Source of the DNA: Saxibacter everestensis
Lineage (GTDB): Bacteria; Actinomycetota; Actinomycetes; Actinomycetales; Brevibacteriaceae
Direction of reading: 5' to 3'
DNA: 64,000 nucleotides
NCBI RefSeq assembly: GCF_025787225.1
Contig: NZ_CP090958.1
Span: 3,954,550 to 4,018,549, forward strand
Part shown: in pieces, positions 33,452-42,062 of the stretch
How the letters are laid out: every line of letters starts with the position of its first letter
Position numbering within the stretch: the stretch's first letter is position 1
Notes under the pieces: model-generated
Database searches by the model: none
What the model saw: only the letters and a program-made list of their open reading frames with translations
What the model was told of the DNA's origin: nothing
Position numbers and translations under genes: made by a program

Positions 33452-33770
33452 TCCACGTGCGGGCGCGCCTCCGAGACGATCATCTCGACCGGCTCAGGCA
33501 GGTTTGTTCGACCCCGACCACCGTTCGATCGTCCAGGAATCAGGTCTGAAACGAGCCCCATCGCAGTGTTGCCACCTCTGCAGCAAGAACGTAAACCTGC
33601 CGACGTGAGATGCCCAGGTCTGACGCTGCAGCATCCGCGCGGCCGTGCCCCACGATCGGGAGATCTGTGAGTAAACGATTCATCTTCGCCATCTTCGTGG
33701 CGTGCTCCCACGCGTTATCGCTCGCGGACAACATGCCGCGGTCTGGAACCTGCTCTCGAACGTCATCCAC
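33452..33770 (-). pseudogene. Transposase N-terminal fragment (Mu/Tn552-like), frameshifted
   Basis: The first frame (ATG 33770 on) carries a DNA-binding helix-turn-helix, GRADAAASDLGISRRQVYVL. Near 33565 the match continues in another frame with GLVSDLIPGRSNGGRGR and LPEPVEMIVSEA, the Gly/Arg-rich linker that follows the HTH in Mu-type transposases. The catalytic DDE domain is absent, and homology ends against the DUF1761 stop. No terminal inverted repeats were found. It is a decayed insertion-element piece. Confidence 0.65.
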
Positions 33771-33798
33771 CAGCGCCCTCTGTCCTCGGTAAGCCGTG

Positions 33799-34477
33799 TC
33801 ATGCCGTTTTGGTGCGGAATGCGCGGAGTCCCCAGATGTAGCCGACCAGGGCGATGATGATGCACCAGGTGAGCGCGAATATCACGCTGTTACCTGCTTC
33901 GGTGCCGGTCAGCAGAGCGCGGACGCTATGGACGACGGGGGTGAAGGGCTGGAAATCGGCGAACCAGCGAATCCCGACAGCCATGGACGCGGTGGGCACG
34001 AACGCACTGGACAGGAAGGGCAGCACGGTCGAGATAATCTGCGCCAGACTGTTGGCTCCGGTGGGAGTCTTGGCCGCGAGGCCGATAGCGACGGCGAGCC
34101 AGGTGAGCGCGAACGCGAAGGCGAGGATGATCCCTGCAGCAGCGACCCAAGCGAGAGGGCTCCCAGCCGGACGGAACCCCATCAGCAGGGCCACAATGGT
34201 CACCAGGATTGCGGAGAGCAGGGTGCGGACGATGCCTCCCACGACATGCCCGGTCAGGACCGCACTGCGGGCGATGGGCATTGTGCGGAATCGATCGATG
34301 ATGCCCTCAGACATGTCAGTGGACACGCTGACCGCGGAGGGAAGGGCTCCAGCTGCGACAGTCATCACGAGGATGCCCGGCGTGAGGAAGTCCACGTAGC
34401 TGAGCGTGCTTCCGGACCCGGAGAGGCCCGCGCCCAACCATCGCGGAGGTATCACGGGCAGCGGTCATGGTCGTCAT
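33799..34477 (-). pseudogene. ABC-2 (DrrB-type) permease with its N-terminal part deleted
   Basis: The natural start is ATG 34477, overlapping the ATPase stop (ATGA); that frame gives MTTMTAARDTSAMVGRG and then leaves the family. The DrrB body resumes in another frame at about GSGSTLSYVDFLTPGI (from about 34420) and runs to 33799 with five helices (for example IDRFRTMPIARSAVLTGHVV). The missing part, some 50 residues with the first helix and its amphipathic lead, shows a deletion plus frame change. The downstream frame is open from GTG 34455 (218 residues), so a shortened product is possible but probably non-functional. Confidence 0.75.
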
Positions 34478-35487
34478 CGGTGGTCCTCGGTCTGTGTGCT
34501 CTCGTCAGGGTTCGCGTTGGTTCTGATGCCGGTGAGGGCGAAGAACACGTCATCCAGGTCGGGTGTGTGCACGGTGATGTCCTCGATTGCCAGGCCGCTC
34601 GGTACCTCGTCCAGAACTCGTTTGATTGCGCCGCCGTCCGCGTCTAGCGGCACGCGCAGGATGAGCGAGTCCGCGTCGGGTGTGCTGCCAGGAAGGGCTT
34701 CTGCGGCGGCGTCGAGAATGCCTAAGTCGGTGAAACGCAGCGTGAGGTGCGCGCCGGGAACCTGCTGTTTGAGTTCGGCTGGGGTGCCCTGGGCGACGAT
34801 TTGCCCGTGGTCGAGCACGGCGATGTTGTCGGCGAGTTCGTCGGCTTCCTGGAGGTACTGGGTGGTGAGGAACACGGTCGCCCCGTCGGCGACGAGCTCG
34901 CGGACGATCTGCCACATCGTCTGGCGGCTGCGAGGGTCCAGGCCAGTGGTCGGCTCGTCCAGGAAGATCAATGCCGGGTTGCCCATGAGAGTCATCGCGA
35001 GATCGAGTCGTCGCCGCATTCCACCGGAGTAGGTGGCCGGAGGACGAGACCCCGCCTCGGTGAGGTTGAAGCGTTCCAGCAGCTTGCGCGCCCGCGCCTC
35101 CCTCTCGCCATTGGGAACGTGGTAGAGCTTCGCCATCAGCAACAGGTTCTCGAGACCGGTGAGCATGCTGTCCACAGCGGAGAACTGTCCGGTCACCCCG
35201 ATGCCGGCCCGAACCTTCGCGGGCGCGCGCCGGATGTCGTGGCCGAGCACCTCGGCGGTTCCCTCGTCCGGGAGACGCAGAGTGGAGAGCAACTGCACCA
35301 GGGTCGTCTTGCCCGACCCGTTGGGTCCGAGCAAGGCGAAGACGGTCCCGCGCGGCACGGTCAGCGAGACGCCGTCCAGCGCGACGTTCTTCCCGTACGC
35401 CTTCCGAACGCCTGACACCACGATCGCGGGGGCCGTTACATCCACTCCGAGTACTGTCGGTGCTTGCCTGGACGCGCTGCCGCTCAC
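34474..35487 (-). CDS. DrrA-type drug ABC transporter ATP-binding protein
   Basis: A 337-residue ATPase of the daunorubicin-resistance (DrrA) group: Walker A GPNGSGKT at 54-61, TGQFSAVDSMLTGLEN in the Q-loop, signature YSGGMRRRLDLA near 155, Walker B LIFLDEPTTGLDPRSR near 180, and the C-terminal DrrA domain ending PDLDDVFFALTG. GTG 35487 overlaps the stop of the small upstream gene (GTGA). It energises efflux with the ABC-2 permease, but that partner is damaged here. Confidence 0.9.
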   Translation of the reverse strand: MSGSASRQAPTVLGVDVTAPAIVVSGVRKAYGKNVALDGVSLTVPRGTVFALLGPNGSGKTTLVQLLSTLRLPDEGTAEVLGHDIRRAPAKVRAGIGVTGQFSAVDSMLTGLENLLLMAKLYHVPNGEREARARKLLERFNLTEAGSRPPATYSGGMRRRLDLAMTLMGNPALIFLDEPTTGLDPRSRQTMWQIVRELVADGATVFLTTQYLQEADELADNIAVLDHGQIVAQGTPAELKQQVPGAHLTLRFTDLGILDAAAEALPGSTPDADSLILRVPLDADGGAIKRVLDEVPSGLAIEDITVHTPDLDDVFFALTGIRTNANPDESTQTEDHR

Positions 35488-35762
35488 GGTTTACGCCCTT
35501 CGTCGAGGAGCCGATCCAACTCCGGTGCGGCGTCCGGGCTGCCGGCGTCGGAGAGCCGCTGCAGCTCGCGCACGTCGCGCTTCTCCACGGCGCGGCGGGT
35601 CAACAGACGTCCGGCGTGCTCACTGCCCTCGTCGAGCAGCTCGGAGAGCGCGTCCACATCATTGCGGGCATCGGCGAGATCGGCGAGCTGGTCCAGCGCG
35701 GTCTCATTGCCCTCGTCCGCGAGGGCGCGGAGGGTGTGTTCATCGAACTCGTAATTGGTCAT
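35484..35762 (-). CDS. Small acidic protein leading the DrrAB-type operon
   Basis: A 92-residue, Asp/Glu/Leu-rich helical protein beginning MTNYEFDEHTLRALADEGN and built of repeated helix pairs (LDQLADLADARNDVDALSELLDEG), like a short Sel1/TPR-type solenoid. I do not recognise a family. ATG 35762 is placed just downstream of the MerR operator, so the transcript may be almost leaderless. The stop overlaps the ATPase start, showing co-translation with the exporter. Confidence 0.65.
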   Translation of the reverse strand: MTNYEFDEHTLRALADEGNETALDQLADLADARNDVDALSELLDEGSEHAGRLLTRRAVEKRDVRELQRLSDAGSPDAAPELDRLLDEGRKP

Positions 35763-35776
35763 GCAAACAGCCTGCA

Positions 35777-35797
35777 ACCTTGCCCTAAGGGCAAGGT
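35777..35797. promoter_or_regulatory. MerR operator between the exporter operon and merR gene
   Basis: ACCTTGCCC-TAA-GGGCAAGGT is a perfect inverted repeat with nine-base arms. On the exporter side TTGACC precedes it directly as a -35 box, with the palindrome filling the long spacer typical of MerR-activated promoters. The merR gene starts 18 bases away on the other strand. Confidence 0.8.
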
Positions 35798-35815
35798 CAA
35801 GTACCATCATGAAGG

Positions 35816-36553
35816 ATGCTAACTATCGGGCAGCTCGCCACCTACGCCGGCGTATCGACCAAGGCCATCCGCGTCTACCACGCGAAGGGGCTGTTGACCG
35901 AGCCGGAGCGAGACGCCTCCGGGTATCGCCGCTACGACGCGCAGGCGGTCATCGACCTGACCCGCATCATCACTCTCGCCCAAGCCGGTGTTCCGCTGGC
36001 ACGCATCCCCGACGTCTTGAACGCCGACGCCGAGACCGCCAATGAACAGATCGACAGGATCGACACTGACCTGCGCAACCACGTCCGCCAACTCCAAGAA
36101 CGCCGTGTTCGCCTCCGGCACCTCGACCAACCGGACCGACTTTGCCTTCCTCCCGAGGCCGTCGAGTACATGAACCGACTCCGCGCAATCGGGCTATCCG
36201 AACGCCACGAGCACGCCATTCGAGACGGCTGGATCCTCGGCCACGCCGTCGCACCAGACATCACCCGAGCTATCCTCCCCGCACGCACAGCCTTGCTCGA
36301 CGATGACGAGTACGTTGCCGTGCTGTGCGGCTACGACGATGCCATCGACTGGGGCCCCGACGACCCCCGACTCAACCAGCTCGCCGACGCGGCCGCACGA
36401 CTCGCACGACGAATGACACTCGCCTCCGACGTCCCCGACTTCATCAAGGCATCACCAGAGACCATCGACATCCTTACTGGGCACCTCGGCATCGACAGCC
36501 CGGCATGGGGACGCCTCGACGAACTCCTCACTCGGCGACTGAACCAGGTATGA
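35816..36553 (+). CDS. MerR-family regulator (drug-responsive type)
   Basis: A 245-residue activator. The MerR winged helix is at 1-70 (LTIGQLATYAGVSTKAIRVYHAKGLL), a coiled dimer helix follows (about 75-115), and a C-terminal effector domain of about 125 residues resembles the TipAS/BltR-like drug-binding type. It is divergent from the small-protein/DrrA/DrrB operon and shares the perfect palindrome 35777-35797, so it most likely activates the exporter when a drug binds. ATG 35816 has GAAGG almost touching it, suggesting a leaderless or weakly initiated message. Confidence 0.88.
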   Translation: MLTIGQLATYAGVSTKAIRVYHAKGLLTEPERDASGYRRYDAQAVIDLTRIITLAQAGVPLARIPDVLNADAETANEQIDRIDTDLRNHVRQLQERRVRLRHLDQPDRLCLPPEAVEYMNRLRAIGLSERHEHAIRDGWILGHAVAPDITRAILPARTALLDDDEYVAVLCGYDDAIDWGPDDPRLNQLADAAARLARRMTLASDVPDFIKASPETIDILTGHLGIDSPAWGRLDELLTRRLNQV

Positions 36554-36699
36554 CTTTCCGGCGACACGAGCTAAGAACCTGCTGTCGTTGACCTTGTGAG
36601 CCGTGACAGTAGATCTTCACACCCACCTGCACAACCGTGACAATCAGGCGAACAGCAGTGCAGGCGACCGCGGGAAAGCCACACTCTTCGCTCGGTCAG

Positions 36700-37161
36700 C
36701 TAGGCGAACCAGGTTCCCGGCGGGCCAAGGAACAATAGGAAGCTGAATACGATTGTCACGCCGGCAATGGCGACGACGACCGACAGAATTGGATTCCGAA
36801 GGATCCAGCTCTGAGTTTTCTCCAAGAGGCCAACCGGTGTCTCGCCGCCGGCAGCCAGTCGCCATCCGCCGGCCAACATGCCCTTGCGATCAAGTGACTT
36901 CTCCACCGGGATTGTGGCGTAGGGAATTATCGCGGAAACCACGGCGAGCAGCCCCGAGCGGGCCGGCCATTTCTGGTTGATCCATACGAAGCAGGTTCCG
37001 ACGACGTAGCACAGGAATACGAACCCATGCAGGCCGCCGCCGATCCGAACGCCAAGTTCCGTCGTGTGAGTCACGTATTTCAGGAATAGACCGATCAGCA
37101 GCAGCGTCCAGGTCACTGCTTCGGCGAACGCAATTGAACGGAATAGGGCGCGGGGAGCCAT
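36700..37161 (-). CDS. DUF3817 membrane protein
   Basis: A 153-residue protein with the DUF3817 core in the first 95 residues: FRSIAFAEAVTWTLLLIGLFLKY, GGGLHGFVFLCYVVGTC and AVVSAIIPYATIPVEKSLDRK (three helices), then a fourth C-terminal helix (ILSVVVAIAGVTIVFSFLLF). Function unknown; family members are common in actinobacteria. ATG 37161 follows a GAGGAG site, which fixes the start against the longer open frame. Confidence 0.85.
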   Translation of the reverse strand: MAPRALFRSIAFAEAVTWTLLLIGLFLKYVTHTTELGVRIGGGLHGFVFLCYVVGTCFVWINQKWPARSGLLAVVSAIIPYATIPVEKSLDRKGMLAGGWRLAAGGETPVGLLEKTQSWILRNPILSVVVAIAGVTIVFSFLLFLGPPGTWFA

Positions 37162-37567
37162 GGATCTCCTCAATTGGAAACGAGACCTCACCACGCTACC
37201 GCACACCTGTCGGTTGCCCTTATCGGCAAATCCAGGCGGCGTCTGAGGGTTACGCGCCACGCAAATTTTCGTAACTGATTTGCGCGGCGGTGATTCTGGA
37301 CTAGGATCAAGTTCTAGCTGTCCTGCGCGGGGCATGGTCCAACGGTCCTTAACGCGACAGCAAATCGGCAGACGCTCGAAATGGTCAACCGGATCGATCC
37401 CAATGCGGCCGATCGTCAAGCAGCTCGCAAGAGATGCTGACGATCCGCCCACCACCTGACCGCCAAAGCGTCACGTTAGATGATCCTCACCCTGTCCCAT
37501 GGGGTTGATACCGCAGCCGAGTGGTATCCCCCTGCCTTCGAAGTATCACCGGAAAAGGTCCATACAA
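37162..37567. other. Intergenic region before the TasA-like gene: two hairpins, no gene
   Basis: No coding sequence is supported in these 406 bases. CGCAAAT and ATTTGCG (37260-37266 and 37278-37284) form an inverted repeat with an 11-base loop. GGGG-TT-GATACC (37501-37512) and GGTATC-CCCC (37523-37532) form a stable stem with a two-base bulge 36 bases before the TasA-like start, in what should be its leader. The latter may affect translation or mRNA stability. Confidence 0.5.
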
Positions 37568-38197
37568 ATGAAAATCCCTAGCGCCCGCACCCGAAAAATC
37601 GCTGCCCTCAGCGCGGGTCCCCTCGCCGTGCTCATGGCAGGCGGCCTCGTCTGGCAGGGTTCCCAGGCAGCCTTCACCGCCGACACCCGCAACTCCGGCA
37701 ATGCTTGGAGTTCGGGCCAGGTCATGCTCAGCGATGATGACCTGGGTGCGGCCGGATTCACCGTGCAAAACCTGGTGCCGGGCGCCACCGGCCAGAAGTG
37801 CATCGTCGTCACATCCGGCTCTAATGTGGCCGGAGAGGTGAGGTCCTATGTGCAGAACCTCTCCGAGTCGGCCCAGGGACTGGAAGATCACATTACTTTC
37901 CAGGTCGAACAGGGCACCGGCGGAACATTCAACAACTGCACCGGCTTCACGCCTGCCCCGGGCGCTCTTCCCCCGGAGTCACTGTCAGACCTGGCCGTGG
38001 GCAACCACGACTACGCCACCGGCGGGTCCAAGTGGGCGACGACCGGCAAGCCAGGTGAGAAGAGGACCTACCGGGGAACCTGGAAGTTCGACACCACCGG
38101 CATGACCCAGCAGCAGATCGATGCTCTGCAGGGCGCGCGGACCAGCATCGATCTGGTGTGGGAGCTGCAAAGCAACGAGACGCCAACCCAGCCCTGA
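37568..38197 (+). CDS. TasA/camelysin-like secreted protein with a SipW-type signal peptide
   Basis: A 209-residue exported protein. A basic start and hydrophobic core (LAVLMAGGLVWQG) lead to the SipW-type cleavage region QAAFTADTRNSGNAWSSG. The mature part is beta-rich, with PGATGQKCIVV and two spaced cysteines (about 78 and 121) as in camelysin/TasA fibre proteins. AAAAGG precedes ATG 37568. The next gene encodes a signal peptidase of the SipW class that probably processes it. A role as a surface fibre or biofilm matrix protein is inferred from the family only. Confidence 0.82.
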   Translation: MKIPSARTRKIAALSAGPLAVLMAGGLVWQGSQAAFTADTRNSGNAWSSGQVMLSDDDLGAAGFTVQNLVPGATGQKCIVVTSGSNVAGEVRSYVQNLSESAQGLEDHITFQVEQGTGGTFNNCTGFTPAPGALPPESLSDLAVGNHDYATGGSKWATTGKPGEKRTYRGTWKFDTTGMTQQQIDALQGARTSIDLVWELQSNETPTQP

Positions 38198-38231
38198 CAG
38201 ATGGGATTGGATGCCCGTCAGGTAGCGGGCA

Positions 38232-39674
38232 GTGCCACGTGAGTCCGGCCCCGGTATCGCCCGAACCTTGGGCGGCTGGGGCTGGCTCGCGCTGTCAACG
38301 GCTTCGCTGACGTACCTCACGTTTCTGCTGTCGCTTGCCGCGATTGCCCTACTTCCAGCGCTTTTCGGCTGGCACGGTTCCGTCGTGCAGAGCGGATCGA
38401 TGCGACCCCATATCAACCCGGGCGACGTCGTGCTGTCAACCAACCTTCCGAGCGAGTCAGCTGTTCCGGTCGGTGGCGTGGTGGAATTCAGCAGCCCGGC
38501 ATTTGCCGAGCCCAGCGGGGTGGCGAAGACCCGCTTGCACCGGATCGTCTCCGCGAATGACGACGGCACCTTCGACACGGCGGGCGACGCCAATAAGGAT
38601 ATAGACAGCACGCCGATCAGCCGCGATCAGATCAGCGGTCAGGCCAGGCTGCTGGTGCCCTATGTTGGTCTGCCCAGTCTGTGGATAGGCACCGGCAACT
38701 TTCCGGCGTTAACGACCTGGGCCGTGCTGACTTTGATCGCACTGTCCGTTGTCATTCTCAGCAAGGCGCCGCGGGAGCTTGCGGACGCTGGGCCGGATGG
38801 TGCGGGTACCGGGTCGGCTGGCGGGACGACCGGGGAATCCGGTGCCCAGCGGCCAAGGGCACTTGAACCAGCGAAACGTGTCGTTGCTCGTTCCTCTGGA
38901 ATCATCGCCGCCCTCGCGGTGGTCGTGCTGCTGGTGCCGGGCGGGGCCTCGATGGGCGCCGCGGATGCCGCCTTCACAGACCGCACCAGCACCAGCGGCA
39001 ATAGCTGGCAGGTAGCCGTGGGTAAATCGAAGGCGACCAGCCGGCTCCAGGTAAACGACACTTCCGGGGCGGACGGCTGGTACCAGCGGTCCTCGGTGGA
39101 AGTGCAGATATTCGCCTCGGCATCTTCTGGCTCCGGGATTCGTTCGATCACCTACCGGATCAATGGCGGCACCCCGGTCACCGTCCGGCAGTATTCCGCC
39201 GAATTCAAGGTCACGACACAGGGCGACAACACAATCACTTATTTTGCGACCGACACCGCCGGGCGGGCTGAGGCGGAACACAGCACGCATATCAAGCTCG
39301 ATAACCGGCCTCCGGTTCTGACTGTCTCGTCTCGGACCGGCGACATGACCCACACCGAGTGGAGTGCCAACTGTAAGAGCTATGGCATTTCAGGCGGACT
39401 CTGCGGTGACACGTCCGACGCCGGCGGAAGCGGCATCGGCACGGCGAGTTACGTGTTGCGCAGGTCATCGGATAGTCGCTGTTTCGACGGTTCGAAATGG
39501 ACTGGCGCAGCCTGTGAAAGGCGCGCCTCGGCCAGAATTTCCGGAGCCGGATGGTATGTGTCGGTGCCGGACTCGAAGTTCGAGCGGAAGCGAACCTACT
39601 ACACGATCACTGTATTCGTGACGGACAAGGTCGGGAACGAGGCCATTACAACGAAGAACTTCTCCGTGGGCTAG
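38232..39674 (+). CDS. SipW-type signal peptidase I fused to an exported Ig-like domain
   Basis: A 480-residue fusion. Residues 1-180 are an S26B signal peptidase: one N-terminal helix, nucleophile S56 in VQSGSMRPH, general-base H103 in TRLHRIV, TAGDAN at 116-121, and a second helix at 160-176. After a Gly/Thr linker, residues 218-262 look like a SipW-dependent signal: basic AKRVVAR, a hydrophobic core, then AAFTDRTSTSGNSW, matching the neighbouring TasA-like protein. Two Ig/OmpL47-like domains follow (about 275-345 and 350-480). It may cut its own cargo half loose. GTG 38232 has only a weak ribosome site. Confidence 0.85.
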   Translation: MPRESGPGIARTLGGWGWLALSTASLTYLTFLLSLAAIALLPALFGWHGSVVQSGSMRPHINPGDVVLSTNLPSESAVPVGGVVEFSSPAFAEPSGVAKTRLHRIVSANDDGTFDTAGDANKDIDSTPISRDQISGQARLLVPYVGLPSLWIGTGNFPALTTWAVLTLIALSVVILSKAPRELADAGPDGAGTGSAGGTTGESGAQRPRALEPAKRVVARSSGIIAALAVVVLLVPGGASMGAADAAFTDRTSTSGNSWQVAVGKSKATSRLQVNDTSGADGWYQRSSVEVQIFASASSGSGIRSITYRINGGTPVTVRQYSAEFKVTTQGDNTITYFATDTAGRAEAEHSTHIKLDNRPPVLTVSSRTGDMTHTEWSANCKSYGISGGLCGDTSDAGGSGIGTASYVLRRSSDSRCFDGSKWTGAACERRASARISGAGWYVSVPDSKFERKRTYYTITVFVTDKVGNEAITTKNFSVG

Positions 39675-39681
39675 ACCAGGC

Positions 39682-40281
39682 TCAGAGCACGGTAATAACC
39701 TGTCCGGTTTCGGCGCCCTCGATTGACCGAACGTAAGCCGCCGCGACATCGTCGGCATCGACGGGTGAAATGCCGGGGAAGAATGGCGCATATCCATCGA
39801 GCGATTCAGTCAGAACGCTTGGGCTGATCGCATTGATCCTGATGCCGCGCGGGAGCAGGCCGGCGGCGGAGCGAACGTAGGCCTCGATTGCCGCGTTGGC
39901 AACGGATGCTGTCGTGCCCTGAGTTACCGGCACGTTGGCGAGAATCCCGCTGATCAGGGTGATCGATCCGCCTTCCGGCAGAATCGACACCGCGGTCTGG
40001 GCGATATCGATCTGGCCAAGGGCCTTATTTCCGAGTGCCGCGGCGAAGTCGGTCCGGCTGAGCTCGGGCAGCGGTTTGAATGGCGTCGATCCGGAGGCGA
40101 CGGCGACGGCGTCAATCTGCTCAAGTGACTCGAGCGCATTGACGATCGACGCGTGATCTTCGATTGACAGCGCGGGATTGGTCGACCGGGATAGTGCTGA
40201 AACCGTGTGGCCGCGATCCTTCAGCTGACGGTTCACTGCGGTACCGATTGTTCCGGTGGCACCGATGAGTGCGATGTGCAT
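39682..40281 (-). CDS. Short-chain dehydrogenase (SDR family)
   Basis: A 199-residue, compact SDR protein. The NADP-binding loop is GATGTIGTAV at residues 7-16. The catalytic lysine/tyrosine pattern is atypical: the usual YxxxK is replaced around SVANAAIEAYVRSAAGL, where Ala stands for Tyr, although Ser (about 110) and the Asn before it are seen. It resembles the atypical SDR group often annotated as oxidoreductases of unknown substrate. AGGAGG lies ten bases before ATG 40281. Confidence 0.82.
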   Translation of the reverse strand: MHIALIGATGTIGTAVNRQLKDRGHTVSALSRSTNPALSIEDHASIVNALESLEQIDAVAVASGSTPFKPLPELSRTDFAAALGNKALGQIDIAQTAVSILPEGGSITLISGILANVPVTQGTTASVANAAIEAYVRSAAGLLPRGIRINAISPSVLTESLDGYAPFFPGISPVDADDVAAAYVRSIEGAETGQVITVL

Positions 40282-40366
40282 GCTGGCCTCCTGCCGTGTG
40301 GTGGTCGGTCCCCTGGGCCAGGGACGACGCAGAGGGTGAACCTGCTATCCAACCGGGATATTCCGC

Positions 40367-40546
40367 GCGCTCGGTAGCAAGTGTTCGCCGCGCTCGGTAG
40401 CAAGTGTTCGCCGCGCTCGGTAGCAAGTGTTCGCCGCGCTCGGTAGCTCGGTAGCGGAGCGGTCGGCGCCGCTCGGTAGCTCGGTAGCGGAGCGATCGCC
40501 GCCGGTGGTCGGCGGCTGCCTAGCCGATCCTGCTGCCTAGCCGATC
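40367..40546 (-). repeat. Nested tandem repeats (17, 33 and 23 bp) after the methyltransferase gene
   Basis: Moving away from the gene: CTGCCTAGCCGATC at 40533-40546 and 40516-40529 (17-bp period; the gene-side copy holds the TAG stop), then two 33-bp units (40438-40470, 40471-40503), then three 23-bp units (40367-40435). All share a GCTCGGTAGC-like core. They occupy most of the gap to the SDR gene's start. Confidence 0.88.
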
Positions 40547-41235
40547 TTGCGCAAGAGCACGACGGTATCCGTTACTTCGCCCGGTTTTCCCTGCCGGTCG
40601 CTGACTTGGCGCGTTCGCGCCTCGGATACCACCGGCCGCCACTGCCCAGGATCGAACAATGCGGTCACATTGTCCGGACTGTAGAGCACCTCCGGATGCC
40701 GCCGGTTGCCCGAGGGGGTCAATTCGTCTCCGGGATGGTGACCTACGACAAGCAGGTGGCCCTCGCGTGCCACTGCGGAGCCCAACCGCCGAAGCGTTTC
40801 ACTGCGGGGTGGGTTTGGAAGCTGAAAATACTGGGCCGAAACGAGATCGAACGCAGGTGCCGGAGGGGTCCAGGTTGTCAGATCCGCCTGCAGCCAGTTG
40901 ATGCCGTCAGCCGCGCTTTCAATGGCAGCCGAGCCTTCTGCCTCGGCCGCGGCATTGGTTCGGGCTCGGCCGAGAGCGACGGACGAAATGTCCACTGCCG
41001 TCACGGTCCATCCAGCTCGGGCCAGCCACAGTGCGTCCGCGCCCTCGCCGCATCCGACGTCGAGCGCCGAGCCCGGCGGCAGGCTGGAAATTTCGCTGAC
41101 CAGCTGGGGATTCGGCGTGCCGCTCCAAAGGGCCGGCCGTTGCTCGTACATTGAATCCCAGAACGCTCCGTCCATAACTTCTGGCCGGTGGCGGTCGTCG
41201 TGATCTTTGTCGTGCTCTGATTCCTGCTGACCCAT
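40537..41235 (-). CDS. Class I SAM-dependent methyltransferase
   Basis: A 232-residue enzyme: the SAM loop is ALDVGCGEGADALWLA near residues 57-72, followed by the acidic AVDIS and the DLVSAQYFQLP motif IV. The N-terminal FWDSMYEQRPALWSGTPNPQL is typical of the tellurite-resistance/UbiE-like TehB group in actinobacteria. The substrate is not evident. ATG 41235 is chosen from homology length; further upstream the open frame is antisense to the GNAT gene. The stop codon lies in the nested repeat. Confidence 0.85.
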   Translation of the reverse strand: MGQQESEHDKDHDDRHRPEVMDGAFWDSMYEQRPALWSGTPNPQLVSEISSLPPGSALDVGCGEGADALWLARAGWTVTAVDISSVALGRARTNAAAEAEGSAAIESAADGINWLQADLTTWTPPAPAFDLVSAQYFQLPNPPRSETLRRLGSAVAREGHLLVVGHHPGDELTPSGNRRHPEVLYSPDNVTALFDPGQWRPVVSEARTRQVSDRQGKPGEVTDTVVLLRKIG

Positions 41236-41343
41236 GATGTCAATGGTGGTTCGGTCGGGTCGGCAGCACAACACCCGGGGTGCACCTTCTGGGTTCAGGC
41301 AGGGAGTCGAGGTGGCGTGGGTGGTCAAGGATAGGGTTTTGGC

Positions 41344-41919
41344 ATGACCCAGCAAGACGTTGACGATTGGACTCCGCTCAGGACCGAAAGCCTGCTGCTG
41401 CGACGTCCTCGACCGGACGATCTCGATCCCGCGGTACAGATTCACACGGATCCGAGCACGAACCGACATCATCCTGAGCCGTGGACCGTCACGGAGGAGT
41501 CTTCCGCGCGGAGGTTCCAGGAGCTTGGCGAACACTGGGAACGACACGGCTTCGGTGTCTGGGTAGTGGAGCAACTTGAGCAGCCCGGCGTCATTGTCGG
41601 ATTCACCGGACTGTCGCACCGAACGGTTCATCAGCGTTCGGCACTGAATCTGTACTACCGCTACGCGCCGGATGTCTGGGGCAAGGGTTATGCAACCGAG
41701 GCGGCATCAACGGCGGTCCGCCATGCGGCAATCCACTTGTCCGATCTGCCTGTTCTGGCCTATACGACGCCGGACAACCTTGGTTCCCAACGGACCGCGC
41801 TCCGGGTAGGTCTGGATCGGATGTCAGAACTGGACATCGAGCACGAGCACTACACAGACATTTTTTTCGCCCACAACTGGCCAGCAGGTGCTAAGTCGCG
41901 TGAGTCAAGCGGATCCTGA
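41344..41919 (+). CDS. GNAT family N-acetyltransferase (RimJ/RimL type)
   Basis: A 191-residue acetyltransferase opening LRTESLLLRRPRPDDLD, with the acetyl-CoA pyrophosphate loop near YAPDVWGKGYATEAA and the late TPDNLGSQRTALRVGL motif. These features place it with the RimJ/RimL-like acetyltransferases that modify protein N-termini or small amines. It is divergent from the methyltransferase gene; no operon partner. Confidence 0.87.
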   Translation: MTQQDVDDWTPLRTESLLLRRPRPDDLDPAVQIHTDPSTNRHHPEPWTVTEESSARRFQELGEHWERHGFGVWVVEQLEQPGVIVGFTGLSHRTVHQRSALNLYYRYAPDVWGKGYATEAASTAVRHAAIHLSDLPVLAYTTPDNLGSQRTALRVGLDRMSELDIEHEHYTDIFFAHNWPAGAKSRESSGS

Positions 41920-42062
41920 CTGAAGCCGCGCTAACTGAGTTGTGGTTGTCAGATCGGGTGCGTTTCTCCGCCGTCCCAACGCACCCGATCTGACACCGGC
42001 CGCGACCAGTTGTGGCAACGCGGAGCCTTGGCCGGCGGTCGAAATCGGCTTACGCTTCGAAC

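Noticed and set aside
40367-40546. Possible origin-type iterons
   Set aside because: The periods change (17, 33, 23 bp), no DnaA boxes or replication genes are near, and the array is tied to a gene end.
40537-41631. N-terminal extension of the methyltransferase to 364 residues
   Set aside because: The extra part is antisense to the GNAT gene and has no methyltransferase homology.
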